From Dinochytrium kinnereticum (taxonomy: Eukaryota > Chytridiomycota > Chytridiomycetes > Chytridiales > Chytridiaceae): DNA of 51,933 bases. Below, one piece after another: positions 24,172 through 36,058 of this stretch. Below the pieces are notes generated by a model. The model worked only from the letters and a program-made list of their open reading frames with translations. It did not search any database and had not been told where the DNA came from. The translations under genes and the position numbers were made by a program. The stretch lies in contig JADGJT010000141.1 of assembly GCA_027604005.1 (NCBI GenBank), positions 432 through 52,364 on the forward strand, written 5' to 3'. Every line of letters begins with the position of its first letter. Position 1 is the first letter of the stretch.

Positions 24172-26249
24172 ATGAGGCCTAATCTAAAACCCATCGCCCG
24201 TTTTTTTAGGCCGCCAGAAGTCCTATCCATCCCAGAGAAACTGGGGCAGCTACCAACTCAGCTTAAAATTGACCTGCCGGCAGAGACCTTTGACATTGAT
24301 GTGACCGACTACAGCACCCTTGAGGGCTCAGCCTTTCCTCCCGTCCATCTTAAAGGGAGCATCTCTGTCATTCTATCAAAACCAGACTCCAACGCCGATG
24401 TTGTGTCGGGCTGCCTCACTATTAGATTGATAGGAAAGTATGAAATTGGTGAGCTTTGACTTAAACTCCATTTCTCGCTTATAAACGCTTCTCAACGGCT
24501 CTTGCTCGTTTTTCTGGTAGACGTATCATTGACAAACGTTTACTCGCTGGATGGCAAGGTAATCAACGCCTTTCTCATCCCTTGTGCGTTCTGACATTTC
24601 CTCTGAAGGATCCGGTCGATCTGGGCAACTTCTCCGTCAACAAAGGCGTCTTCTACCTACATGAGCAGACTCTTTGGTATGGCCCAAGCTACTCGGTGAC
24701 TCTTCACGACCACAGCGAGGATCCTGATAATCGAAGAACTCTTCAGGCCGACTACCACTTTCCCCCACCGTCTCATTCGCACCTAGAGTTCGCATCCCCG
24801 TACCCCTTCAGCTTCCCCATCCCCATTGATGCACCTGTAACCGCCAAAGCCGATGCTGGACAGATAGTGTGGACGTTGGAAGCAACTTTGGTTCAAGCCG
24901 GTCGTCACTGGCCCATCGTAAAGAAGCAGGAGGTAACAGTTCGGAGGATTGTTCGGGATGACCCTCCTCAAACTGTCCCTCCGGCCCCCAGGCGCCCCAT
25001 CACAGGGCCTCTACCTAGAAAGCAAACTGTCAGCGGGTACACTCTTCATGGGGAGTTTCTTTTTGAAATACAGTTTCCGGACCCCATTCGTATACCCGCA
25101 AAGTATGAGCCTGTGATTCGGTTGGGGAGGAGCACGTCACCCCCTCCCGCAAACATGCGCAGGAGGCCCAAGACTAAGGAAAAGCACCGTAGTACTGGAA
25201 GACCCGACGACGAGCTGCATGGACCAGAGGGTATCCCTGTTCAGATTTGCTTGAGAAGTGGAAGCAGGCCGGTATCTTCTGTCCTCTCCATCTCAATGAC
25301 ATTGGGGCAGCGTTGCCATATAAAGTGAGTGAGGCTGCACGGGAAAATGCTCTGACCCCACTACCTCTCAACAGCACACTCGACCGTTTCAGGCCTCCTC
25401 ACCCAGCAGCCCTGTCACATGGCACCCTAGGAATGTGGGAAGACAACGCCTCAAAGCCGATTGCGATGCCATCCATATACCTCGGCGATCCTCCCCCTGT
25501 TCCAGAGACCAGCTCCTCATATCTCCGCGTCCCAAACGCGGACCCTGACGTCTCACGCTTGACCGATCCATCCTCGTCAACCGACACCTTTAAGACAGCT
25601 CTGTCAAACCCACCGCCACGAGCGCTGCAGCCCCCACCCTCAACCAATCGCGCGTTTGGACCTGGCAGGATTGGCCGTCAAGGAGGTGGGTTGAGAAACC
25701 TCCACACCCCAGGAGTGACCGTGTCGGTGCGGCCTGGAGAGTACAGGTTCCTTAAAGTACCTGTTGGGAGGGGTGTGGGGCCTCGCCCGGTGAATGGAAT
25801 TGGGGGAAACCATGTTGCCGCGCCGCCTTTGATGGAAGGAGATCGGAGCAGAAGGAATAGCCTTGCCATGATTGCGGAGGGCGTTGGAAACGTTAATAAG
25901 AGGGTTGCGACGGCGGCTGGATTTGGAGGCGATGGGACAAAATACGTACTTGAAGTTGGCGATGGGGAGGGAGGAGGAGAGTGCTTTATTGGTGTGGAAG
26001 TGCTGCTGAACAATCATACTCAGCCTTCTGTTATCCAACAGAACTTTAAGGTATAGGCACATTATATATACGTCGGCTATTTTTAATTGGATATCTCATT
26101 CTTTTTCTCTGCAGATTGCTCACTTCCTGACGCTGAACGTCACTTACGAGAGTGAAAGAAAATCAATCCTTGGCACACAAAGAAAGCTTGCGAGCATCGA
26201 GGTGCCTGTCTTTGTTCTGCACGGAGCACCACCACATCCAAGAAAATAG
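24172..26249 (+). CDS. Arrestin-like protein (arrestin N/C fold, probable ART-type trafficking adaptor)
   Basis: Exons 24172-24448, 24521-24558, 24609-25324, 25375-26050 and 26115-26249 join in phase to 613 residues. The N-terminal half has the beta-sandwich pattern of fungal arrestins: a DIDVTDYS start, HLKGSISVILSKP, VSGCLTIRLIGKYEI, LPFxFPIPIDAP-like strands and WTLEATLVQAGRHWP. The last exon encodes AHFLTLNVTYESERK, which fits the C-terminal arrestin sheet. Between them is a long Pro/Ser-rich linker (about residues 340-560). Fungal alpha-arrestins recruit Rsp5-type ubiquitin ligases to transporters for endocytosis. A clear PPxY motif was not seen, so Rsp5 recruitment is not shown. A phase-2 intron at 25325-25374 is needed to join the two halves. 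It is GT-AG and 50 nt long, and without it the frame stops after the arrestin N-half. Confidence 0.72.
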
Positions 26250-26414
26250 GCCTTTTTACTTTTTTCTTTAATGGTAATGCGCATTTACAGTTAATTACAT
26301 GTGGACTGTCTATGATGAAATGCTGGTATGTACGTAGGACGGGCCCCGAACGAAGGGACCAGTAGGGAAAGGGCAATAATATGGTAGAATGGGGAAACCG
26401 GGAAGAGACCGTTA

Positions 26415-29400
26415 TTATCTCCTCATCTGACCCTCATTCAAAATAAAATGCAGAGGGGACTCTTCCTCCGCAATCTCCTCGCGTGGGTCCTTTCTTGTCT
26501 CAGGTCTTGCAGTTGCGACTGAAGACCACTTCTTTCTCAATATAGGTGACTCTCCAAGCCCGTCGGCCCCCAGCTCCCCAATTCCTTTAAACTCCACACC
26601 ACCTCTCCGTCTAGCTTTATCATCAAAATCCTCCGAAGAAGATGAAGCTATGCTAGCCCCCCCTCTTCGTCGGTTTATTGTCCTAGAACTAGTAGACGCG
26701 ATTACATCCTCGGATTTCCCGAAAGGAACCTCGTCGCTTCTCTCTCTATCGTATTCACCGTCATATAGACCGTCGTTATCGTCGTCATCGCTGATTCCAC
26801 CCCATAGAGCAGAGGATGAGCTGGTTGGTCTATTCAGAGAAAGATCGGAGGCCAGCGTCTGGCTTCGCCGATGGTTGCCTGAAAGATCAAAAGAAGTTCG
26901 TTGGCTCCAGGACTTAGGTGAAGGTCGGAGGTCGTCTAGAGATCGACGGGTTAGGCCACCTTTGGATAGAGTGCCGCTGGTTCGACGGGCTATAGGTCGG
27001 GACCTTGAGTCACGAGATAAGTTGGTTTTAATAACAGGTTGGTTTGGAGGGGTTTCCGAGCCGTCAAGTTGTGGAAAGGGGTCGAGAAGAGATAAGGCAC
27101 GGCGTTTCTGCTTTCGTGATGCTTTTTGTTCCGGCGCCGCCGTGGTAATGTTTACACCCTGGAAAAAGGAGTTAGAGACGAACAGAACATGCTCAATAGC
27201 GCATATGAGAAGACACGTACAAGCATTCCTAAAATAGATGATGGACGTGGTTTGATAGACCTCTGAGGAGAAGATTGGGGAGGCTCCTCTGGGGTCTGAG
27301 GTCGCGACCGCGGAGCAAGTATGGGTGTTCTTGTAGATGCCGAAGTGAGTGTTGGAGTCTCTGAAACCTCCTCTGCAACGACCGAGGGAGGACGACTTCG
27401 ATAACTCTTAGATCGGAACATTGGAACTGATTCATCTGGTCTAAGAAATAAAGGAAAAATGGATAAGAAAAGTGTTCTATCAGTTATGGCGGGAGGAAAA
27501 AAAAGAAAGGCAAAGCGGCCATACATAATGCCGTTATCGATAGTAGTAGGCCACGAAGACCCAGCAAACGCATTTCCATCCGCAACGTCTGGATACTCTA
27601 AGATATTTTCCTTAACTCTAGTGTATCCAAAATAAGCTAAAGTTCTATCACTCAGCACCGCTGTCCGTTGTTTTAATGAAGTTCCATAAAGAGTCGCCGT
27701 TTCTGATAAAGACCGCGCCATCTCATCTAATCCATACTCTCGAGACTTCCTTCCCGCATATTCAGCGGTCTCTCCAAGGTACTCGAACACAGCCATTGTA
27801 GGGGTTTTCGGTTTTGCTATTGCGCTCGACAGAATCTTCAGACCTTCGCCTGGATCTGATGAGGATGTGGGGGTGGTTCCCGATGATTCTGTGTCTGGGC
27901 CTAAATCATTCTGTGGCCGAGCATGAAGACTATAATTATGCTCGGAGGATGTAGGAACGGTAACAATCTTGAGACGCTTTCTAGCAGTCAGTTCGACTCT
28001 ATCAATTTCGGAACTGTCGGAAAGATCATCGTCGATATTTGCAATTATACTTCTTCGTGGGGAATCCGAGCTCGAGGAAAGTGATGTACAGGGTTCCTCG
28101 ATTCCTGAGCCCAAGGTGTTGAGCGCTTCACTTGATTCATCTTCAACCTCAGATTCATCCCCGCTAAAAACAGCCGTCTCCGCAATCCATATTGCTTCAG
28201 TCTGTTGAGCACGCAGCGCCTCCTCCATATACTTTTGCTGAAGGCGGCGGTAAAAGGTATCGGCATCGAGGTGTTCTTCCTCTTCCATGGCCTCATAATT
28301 CTCCTCTACACGCTCAAGAAAAACGCTTGTTCGTTTAGGCTGAAGTTTTTTGGGCAATGAGTCTGCCTCATCTAAGGCCGGCCAAGACTCCGATGTAGGT
28401 GCCTCGTCATGGAACATAATGCTCTCATCCTCCCCATATCCATCCTCAGCATCCTCATAATCTTCCTCCTCATTTTCATCAGACTCCTCATCAGACTCCC
28501 AGAATATTCCCCCCTTCCCATCCGACGGCCAGAACGAAAAATCATCCATATTGGGGAGGACGACTAGCTCCTCTAAAGCTTCCTTAATACGCCGCTCAAT
28601 AATTTGATTGACGACCTGTAGACGGATAAGCTTATTCGAGATAATGGGCTCAACGTCAAGCTCTAACTTTAATCCGGGCTCACGGTAAAATCCAACCCAG
28701 ACGCGGGAGGACTCGCAATAAGGCTTTATCTTAATCAGTACTTTTGCGGAGAATCTTTTGACTTTAATGGCAACAACCAAGGGTATTTCTAGAGGCTTCA
28801 CATATGGCTCAAATGCCGAAACTGAGATGGTGGCCACAGTAGCTGCTTCAACTCTCACACCGCCTTTTCCCAAAGTAAGTAATTGGCAGAAATCACGAAA
28901 GACCCACCAGTGTAATCGATGTCTACTTCCACGTTTACATCTCCCTCGCTAGAAAAACCGAGCAGCTTTGGATTTGAAAGTATGGGTATCGAGTCTCCGA
29001 CGAAAAGATCCTGAATTACTATGTCTCCAAGAATTGAGGTCCCCCTTGCTCGGGTGTATCTTCTACTCAGTTTTTCAATAACCCAATTTTTGATCTGTGG
29101 GTTGGCATGAAGTCCGACGAAAGCTCGCCCAACTAATGCGTTGAGCCATGCAGTCGCGTGACCCTCTGCTCCCTCCAAACCCTCAACAGTATTCTTTAGC
29201 TTTACCATAGCATCAGTAAAATGACGCATAGGTTCAGATTCCTGAAAATGTAGGGATAGCGCACCAGTATCTGCATGAGGTGGGAGATGCGAGGCGCGTC
29301 GTATCATGAAGAGCCAGTCCTCTTTATCTGATCCGCTGGCCATGTAGAGGTAAAGCCCAGACACTGATTCCTCTTTTGCAGAGGAACCTTTTAGTTTCAG

Positions 29401-30309
29401 TCGAATGGGGGTCTCGCGGAGGTAGAGTTCACTATCCCGAAGGTGATCGGGGTAGAGTTCTATCTTGAACTCTGTGAGAAGAATAATGTCTAAGCACTCC
29501 AGCCGCTCATCTGAAGAGTATACAAATAAGGTCTTATGCTTCAATACCGCAAAGACGTTCCGCCAGGGGGGGCGCGAGTTGTATGAGTTATCAGCCGTCG
29601 TTGATGCCACAGCAATTGCTGGAAGCGGTGGAGTTTCGCCCATAAATCTCGACAACAAATAAGAGGTGGTCTGAAAGCTAGCCTCCACGATCGAGACGGC
29701 TGTGTTTGACATGGAGGCAATGTTCGCGACGATGTTCTGCTTGCGCTTCACGGCGTTGGGGAGTGACGAGAGCGATTCACCAGGTAACGTGTCTGCCGAT
29801 GTTGGACGCACAGCGAGGCCATCGAGGAACCACTCTCCCGGATTGCCAAACCTAAAAGTCATTCGCAATCAGCAGCCGAACCTTAACAAACCAGACTCGC
29901 CAACTCACCCGTCCATGTAAAGCTCATCAGTTGTAAGAGGTCTCGTCGCTATCCGCATCCAACCAACCTTGGTTAGTTGGGGATCGTATGCACCCTGCAT
30001 CGTAGATACTGCAGGTCTGGGTCTTCCGGCTGCGTCGTCAGCTATGCGATCGTAAGGTCCAGCATGCAGTTGCTGGGCCCTAGGGTCCCCTCCATTTCCA
30101 CCTTGTGCGGCCCGAAAGGGATAGGCGGGAGATGCCTTTGCCGATCCTGGTGGCAATTTCCTTCTCTTGCCGGCCTTTCCCTTAATCTTGAATGTAGGGA
30201 CCCTCTCTGGTAGTGATCGCAGGAAAACAATGGCGCCGACTACCAACAGCAGCAGCGCAAAGACGCAGCCGAGAGCGAAAGCGACAACATGTGAAGTGAA
30301 TGCGCGCAT
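26415..30309 (-). CDS. Nvj2/TEX2-type lipid-transfer protein (transmembrane, PH-like and SMP domains)
   Basis: Five exons (30309-29909, 29851-28908, 28863-27525, 27440-27221, 27158-26415) join in phase to 1215 residues. Residues about 5-30 form one membrane helix (VVAFALGCVFALLLLVVGAIVF), and the motif KVGWMRIATRP, typical of Nvj2/TEX2 proteins, follows. A PH-like segment reads as WRNVFAVLKHKTLFVYSS to WLFMIRRASH. An SMP domain follows: ATAWLNALVGRAFVGL, IVIQDLFVGDSIPILSNPKL, EVDIDYTGG and LEIPLVVAIKVKRFSAKVLIKIKP. The C-terminal third is acidic, then Ser/Arg-rich and disordered. SMP domains carry lipids at membrane contacts, and yeast Nvj2 works at ER-vacuole and ER-Golgi contacts in ceramide transfer. 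The junction 28908/28863 is strongly supported because it restores the DIDYTGGVRVEAAT SMP core. The gene is convergent with the arrestin-like gene, with a 165-bp gap. Confidence 0.9.
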
Positions 30310-30624
30310 GGGGATGGGCGAGGGAGGATGAAGCCCTGTCGCCTCGTCGGATCCGTCGAGCCTCCTGAATGACGGCCTGTCGGATTGCTCGGGTTTACCA
30401 AATCTGTGCACCGTAAATTTCAATGTCCAAATCGAGCAGCATGACGTCAAAAGCACAAGAAAATGAACACTGGCGCGTCCAAGGCAACGCGTCCGTCCAT
30501 TGAGAAAGCTTCTTGGCGCGCTCAACGATGCGCGGTACGCGTGGGAGACACGCCCCTCGGCGTCACGGGGAGTGCTGAGATATTCCAGTTACTGGATCTT
30601 GGAAGATTTGATTGCTCATCGTCG
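30310..30624. other. Short divergent promoter region
   Basis: These 315 bp separate the start of the minus-strand SMP protein from the plus-strand cotransporter. No gene is seen. A TGACGTCA octamer lies at 30444-30451 (within GCATGACGTCAAAAG), the palindromic CRE/ATF core, equally placed for both genes. Its use is inferred only. Confidence 0.4.
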
Positions 30625-33600
30625 ATGCAACAGCAGCTGGAAGAAGGTTTGCAGGTGGTGGAAGATGTCGAGGTCGAGACGCGCACCGAGTGAGAAGAGC
30701 TTTGCTTCCTCGACTGTGCTCATAATTAACCGTCTCTCTATGCTTTGAACAAGCACTTACTCGATTGCCGAGCCGCACTCTCAAAGCCTTTTGGCAAATC
30801 CAATTATTCCAGTGGCTGATCTACCCGAGCCAAAGAGGGGAGTTATTCTAGGCGTTGTAGTTCCCACCTGCGAGTTTGCATGGAGTGTCATCATCTTGTA
30901 GGGTTCCCTCAGTTGCGAACTCCAGCCATGATAATCTTCCTGTTAGTATCCGGTTCGGGGTCATTGTTGGAGAGGCAGGCGTTTTATTGGGCCTTGCTCT
31001 CGTTTTCCTATGCGCTTTGGTAATTGTACTTACCCACTGCGCGATATCGGCAGCGGCAACAAATGAGATGCCAGGAGGCGGGGTGACCTCGGTGTTGACT
31101 CGGTCATTGGGGACGGGAATAGGCGGGGCCATTACAATTCTTTATGTACATATACTTCTTCACTTGCACAACTGTATCTAATCGCATACATCTTCTTATG
31201 GCCAGTATCTCGGGGTGTCATCCTTCCAGACAATTGAGATATATGGGTCTGCTGAGGGATTGCTGAAAACATTTTCCACTTCTTTCTTCTCCAACCCGTT
31301 TCTTGACAGGGCCGTCGTCTCTTGCACACTCCTGGTGCTCACTCTCACTCCCGTTCTTTTGGGTACAAAAATGGTTCACAGGTGAGGGTGCCGTGACTTT
31401 ATTTTTTTTTCTGATATAAAATAGGTTATCCGCCATTTTCATGGTATGCCTTGGATCCGCGTTTGCCTCAGTCCTACTTGGCATCATGCTATCGTCCAGT
31501 CGAAGCTTTCCCCCTGGAGATGATGGCCATGGTGAAATAACTGGAATAAAACTGGAAACGCTCCGTGCGAACCTGTGGCCAAGCTCGGCTTTCCAGCTGA
31601 AAGAACCATTGAGCTATCTTATGCCATGCTTCGTTGGCATATATGTTGGAACTAACAACGCGCCGGAGCTTCGAGATCCGCTCAAGGATATTCCAAGGGG
31701 CGGGTTCATGGCCGTCTCGTTGTCAACCATCCTTTACACGCTACTTTTTGTTTTGATCGGGAGCGTAGCGACGAGAGAAAGGTTGATCAGCGATACACTT
31801 ATCTTAACACAGTTGGCCTGGCCGAGTCACATTCTCAGTCTGATTGGAATCATTTTGGTCGGCGTTGGGTAAGCAGGCCTTTAAACCTCAACTTTATCGG
31901 GATGTTTCAGACCCCTGCTCAACTCTTTGTTAGATCAAGCATGCAATGCCTGGTGATAGCAAGTCGGGTTCTAGTCTCCTTGAGTGACATGAACCTATTA
32001 CTCATGCCCAATCTTTTCAAGAGATTACGTGCCGGCAAGGAATTATCAACAACGGTGGCGGTCTTGATTACTTGGTTCATTGCAGTTCCTCTGGTCCTCA
32101 TTCCAAACTTCGAGTTTCTCGCCATTCTAGTTACCATGTGTTTTTTGATATGCTACGCCAGTACCTGCTTCGCATGCTTTTTACTCTCTGTCTTTCGGCC
32201 CCCAAGTTGGAGACCGCACTTCCGCGCGCATTGGATGTTTTCTTTGGTATGTTGATTAAAGGATTTGGCAACTTTCTAACGCTCTTTCTTCTTGTGACGT
32301 TCAGCTTGGATTCCTTCTTTGCACCTATTTGATGATTACACTGAACTGGATCGCGGCTCTTGGTGCTTTAATCGGGTCTGTTGTTCTGAGGTATTTCAGC
32401 CAATTGCATGAAATGCTATTAATAACATTTTCTACCTCAGTTATGTTATCCAAGCTCAGTCTGAGCAGATCACTCTCGGGGCCGGAATCCAGTCGCTTCT
32501 GTATTATGTCGCGATCAACCATCTTCACATGCGCGAGGAGGAGGATTACCAAAAGAACTTCAAGGCGCTAGTAAGCCATTGCCAAGTGGCAGACCTTCAA
32601 GCAACCGCAGCCGACAGAGCCAGCCCACGATCACTACTTCTTTCCCAAGCCTTAAGTCATGAGCCTGTAATCCTCCAAATCGAACAATCGTTAAGATCAA
32701 AGTTTATTGTTGAGGGAGTTTGGCGACCACAGGTCCTTGGCTTTATCACATTCGAGTCCATTGATGGCCGCCCAAGACCTGAGAAGAGGTCATCAGCTCT
32801 TGTGGCCTTTATTGGCCAAATGAGATCTGGATCGTTTCGAGGAGGTGATTTGTTCATTTTGGCGACTACCATCACGCCGGAAGATGAGGAAGATGCGTTG
32901 ATCATGTTCTCAAGAAGGGATGAAGAGAATGAGTGTACGGTGAGGATGCCAGAGGAAGTGGTGATTAAGGAGCTACTTTTTCGACGGAAGATACTGCTTA
33001 GGTCTATGCTGGAAGAAGAACGCGTTTTTGGATTCGCCAAAGGTTTGAATCCACCTTTATTCTACTCATTACGTGTTTATTATTTATCTGATAATTTATT
33101 TGATATTGAAGTCGTTAGAAGGTGAGTCTGCGAAAGGCACTCATAGAACTTATATCCGAAAGCCCTACCACCCAACTGGGGGAGAGCATTTTAATGCAAG
33201 CGAGCGGCTTGGGCGATTTTACGCCTAACACAGTCTGCGCCCTTTGGCCCTCTGAGTCTGGTCGCAACGCTGAACGAGGAGATGAGCAGTTCGTGAATAT
33301 CCAATGGACAAGTTTAATTATGGGGCAGAACGCTGTGTTTCTTAAGGTTACAAATCCGAGCGAGTTTCCATCGTCGGAACAGACTTGCGGCGGAAGGTAA
33401 TAAAGCCAACCAAAAGAGCTCCTTTTTCTTTGAAAGAGGGGGGATGAGTCTAACTGTGTAATGAAGTATTGATATTTGGTGGATATTTCGGAATGGCGAG
33501 ATCATGCTCCTGATGGGGTACCTCATGAAGCAATCCCCGAGTAAGTTTGTTGTTGTTTCAGTTGCTTCACATTAATGAATTGCCTTCGGTTAGCGTGGAA

Positions 33601-34266
33601 GTCTGCATCATTGCGACTATTTTTAATCAGCCGAAGCGTTGACGAGGCTCCTTTGCTGCGTTCAGAGATTTCGGCAAAGCTTAAGCTAATGAGGATAAAG
33701 GTAGTAAAAGCGTATCTCATTCCTCCATAAACGATGTCATATAGGTTCACTCCATACAAGTCGTGATCATCAATGTAGGCATCACTTGAGCGACTTTTTG
33801 CTTAAACTATATTAGGAGCAACCCTTTTACGCAGCCACAAATCAAGCCTATGGCGTCCAAAACGTAAGCTGCAGACCTCTTCATCGTGTTTCAAACACAG
33901 AGTTTTTTGGTTTAGGAGGATATGCTCATGGCCACATTATCGGGAGATCCCATTCTTGAGGACGATGAAGACATTTTGGCCAAAAGCTCTTTTTTCATTA
34001 AACTCAAAGAAGAAATCCGCATGAACTGCACCAGCTCCGCCACGCACCTGGTCATGATGGATTATCCATGCTCGGACGCTTGGATCGTCGATAGCTTTGA
34101 GAGAACATTAGGGAAGCTTTTGTTTCGTAAGATTTTTAAAAAAAGGCTGGGGCTAATTTTTCTTGTGCAAAAAGGGTCGCTAAACTCTCTGTGCAAGGAC
34201 CTTGACCGCGTTGCGTTGGTTGGAACCGGAAGCCGGTTCAAGAATATTATACACCTTTACAAATAA
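30625..34266 (+). CDS. Cation-chloride cotransporter (SLC12 family, fungal vacuolar Vhc1-like)
   Basis: SLC12 proteins move K+ and/or Na+ with Cl-; the yeast member Vhc1 sits on the vacuole. Fourteen exons are proposed: 30625-30689, 30754-30897, 30947-31145, 31206-31381, 31425-31868, 31934-32246, 32305-32390, 32441-33074, 33119-33396, 33467-33540, 33594-33700, 33745-33774, 33816-33863 and 33916-34266. They give 982 residues in one frame. Family blocks are VILGVVVPTCEFAWSVIIFIRFG (TM1), AATNEMPGGG, YYLGVSSFQTIEIYGSAEG, NAPELRDPLKDIPRGG, GVGSSMQCLV and LGFLLCTYLMITLNWIAA. The cytosolic C-terminus has GVWRPQVLGF, ASGLGDFTPNTV and SIDIWWIFRNGEIMLLMGYL. The chain ends in a VALVGTG...IIHLYK stretch matching the SLC12 end. 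The start at 30625 is an ATG whose exon splices in phase to the TM1 exon. The 33075-33118 intron is uncertain. Confidence 0.85.
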
Positions 34267-34380
34267 AAGAAATAAGCTATTCATGGAGGGAGAGACGTGC
34301 ATAAACAACAGGCACTATCATATCAAGTATGCTTTTAGGCAATTTTTATTTTCTCTGACAAACCACACGAAAGGTCACAT

Positions 34381-35517
34381 ATGTTCGCAGCGACCTCACC
34401 TCTTGCCACAGTCAACCGCGCCTTTGCCGGATTCCGAGGTCAGAAAGACGCCGTCTTTATATCAATAATCTCACCGTGAAAGCATTAATGCAGTGGAAAT
34501 CCACATTGACGAGCCCTTTATCAGTGGACAGGCAAATGCTGGGAGAGTTGTCGTCAACACTTTGACTTTGCTGAGCACGGCAGAGGCGCTACTGGCAAAG
34601 GATGCAGGGGTGATGGTGGGCAATTATGTTCAGACTGCCTTCTGTGCTGTGGATTTATTGTGGCCTTTTCTGATGCCCATCCTTCCGTAATTTCGTCAAT
34701 TCAGTCGAATGTGGACGTTGCTGCCGAGCTGGAAGGCATTTTTAAAAAGTTGACGAGCCTCCTCAGTCAATCATCCATTCGTCAGAGTCCGCAGGTAATA
34801 TTCGTCTTTTTCATGTGTTTGGTGCAAGAATGACTGAATATCATGTGGTTTACTATCCTTGTATCCCTCTTGCCATTAGGAATTCCTTGTTTCAAACGGC
34901 ATTATCGCTTCATTTCCCCGCGTAGCTCAGCATTTGAACCTGCAATACTATTCTGGAAAAAGCAATATCAGCGTCCCCAGAGGTGTGTTGGAGTCTTGCA
35001 CTGGGATCTAAGAGTTATTCGAAATAGATCACTTTCAAAGGATGACGAACCTCAACCAACTCACTGCCATGGCCCTTCAACTTCGGAATGATCTCAAACT
35101 GACAAATCATAAATACATGGCGCATCAGTTAGCGCTTCTATATGTAAGGATCGCGTTTCTGTGGCTACCTTTTAACCCGATTCCCTATACAGCAAGCTAT
35201 TAACCTCGTCGGAGGAAACTTCACTAAATTCCATGCAAGAATACAAGCCCAATTCGAATCCATCAAATCGCTTACAAGCGACCCCAACATCGACGAGCCA
35301 CAGCTTAATGACGACCAAAAAGCATGGTATAAAGCTCAAGTATGTAATGACTGGATAAATACTCACCCTTTTCCCCACGGTCACTCCTGATAGGCTCTCA
35401 TCTTTAACGTCTGACATTGTGAATGAGGTTCTGTTCAGCGACATAAAGTCTTACGTGATTCCTCAATCCTTATCGCAGTTCATTTACAATGGGCCTAACG
35501 CTGCTCAGCAGTATTAG
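34381..35517 (+). CDS. Unrecognised intron-rich small protein
   Basis: I do not recognise this gene. Proposed exons are 34381-34438, 34494-34609 (or 34615), 34705-34794, 34880-34982, 35013-35143, 35193-35339 and 35449-35517, giving about 237 residues. The joins were chosen because each keeps an open, protein-like frame: FAGFR into VEIHIDEPFISGQ, SSIRQSPQ into EFLVSNGII, NISVPR into ELFEIDHFQRM, and LALLY into QAINLVGG. The product looks soluble, Leu/Gln/Ser/Asn-rich and mostly helical, without a signal peptide or membrane span. One intron (34983-35012) is only 30 nt. The last junction is the weakest; an alternative open frame covers 35395-35448. The gene begins 114 bp after the cotransporter stop on the same strand, so it could also be read as extra exons of that locus, but the cotransporter already ends at its family terminus. 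Confidence 0.5.
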
Positions 35518-36058
35518 AAGCTATATGTTTTTTTGTGCCATTTTTATAATATATTATTCACAAATGACTTTTAGCCACGTTTTTATTCTAGTAAGTATAC
35601 AATAAACTTTGGGTTTTTGAATTCTGTCGAATATTTATAACATCATTGAGAAAAGGAGAGGTAGAGGAGGGAACCAATTGATTCAGAAAAATGCCGAAGC
35701 TTGGCCAATAACAGCATTTATGATGGTTGCTTGAGAAGTGAAATAAGTACCAGGTGTTAGCTTATAGTAAGCTGGCACAAAAATACAAAACAAAGAGCAA
35801 CTAGGTACCGGGCCCCCTTTTCTTCGATGTCCCTTTCAATCTTAGAGATGCTGTTTTCTGTATTTTTTCTTTCTCTCCAGCAACTCGGGCCACTTATTGA
35901 ACAACGGAGGCGAAAAATAGGAATGAGTTTGAGAACATATATATTGAATATTTGAGATGAACACGCAGACATAACACATAATAAAAATAAAATACAGCAC
36001 AAAAGAAAAAAGAGAAAAGGATGAGAATGATCAAACTAACACAATCCTAGCAACCCAC
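35518..36058. other. Convergent intergenic region; no gene seen
   Basis: The stretch lies between the 3' ends of the unknown plus-strand gene and the minus-strand membrane protein. It is AT-rich, with several TTATTA/ATAATA words, and carries no supported gene. Confidence 0.5.

Noticed and set aside
30463..30693. Longer N-terminus for the cotransporter starting upstream of 30625
   Set aside because: The upstream part has no family support and overlaps the divergent promoter; the Met at 30625 is adequate.
33112..33124. Cotransporter called a pseudogene because of a frameshift
   Set aside because: A GT-AG intron of 44 nt (33075-33118) closes the whole 982-residue frame, so disruption is not proven.
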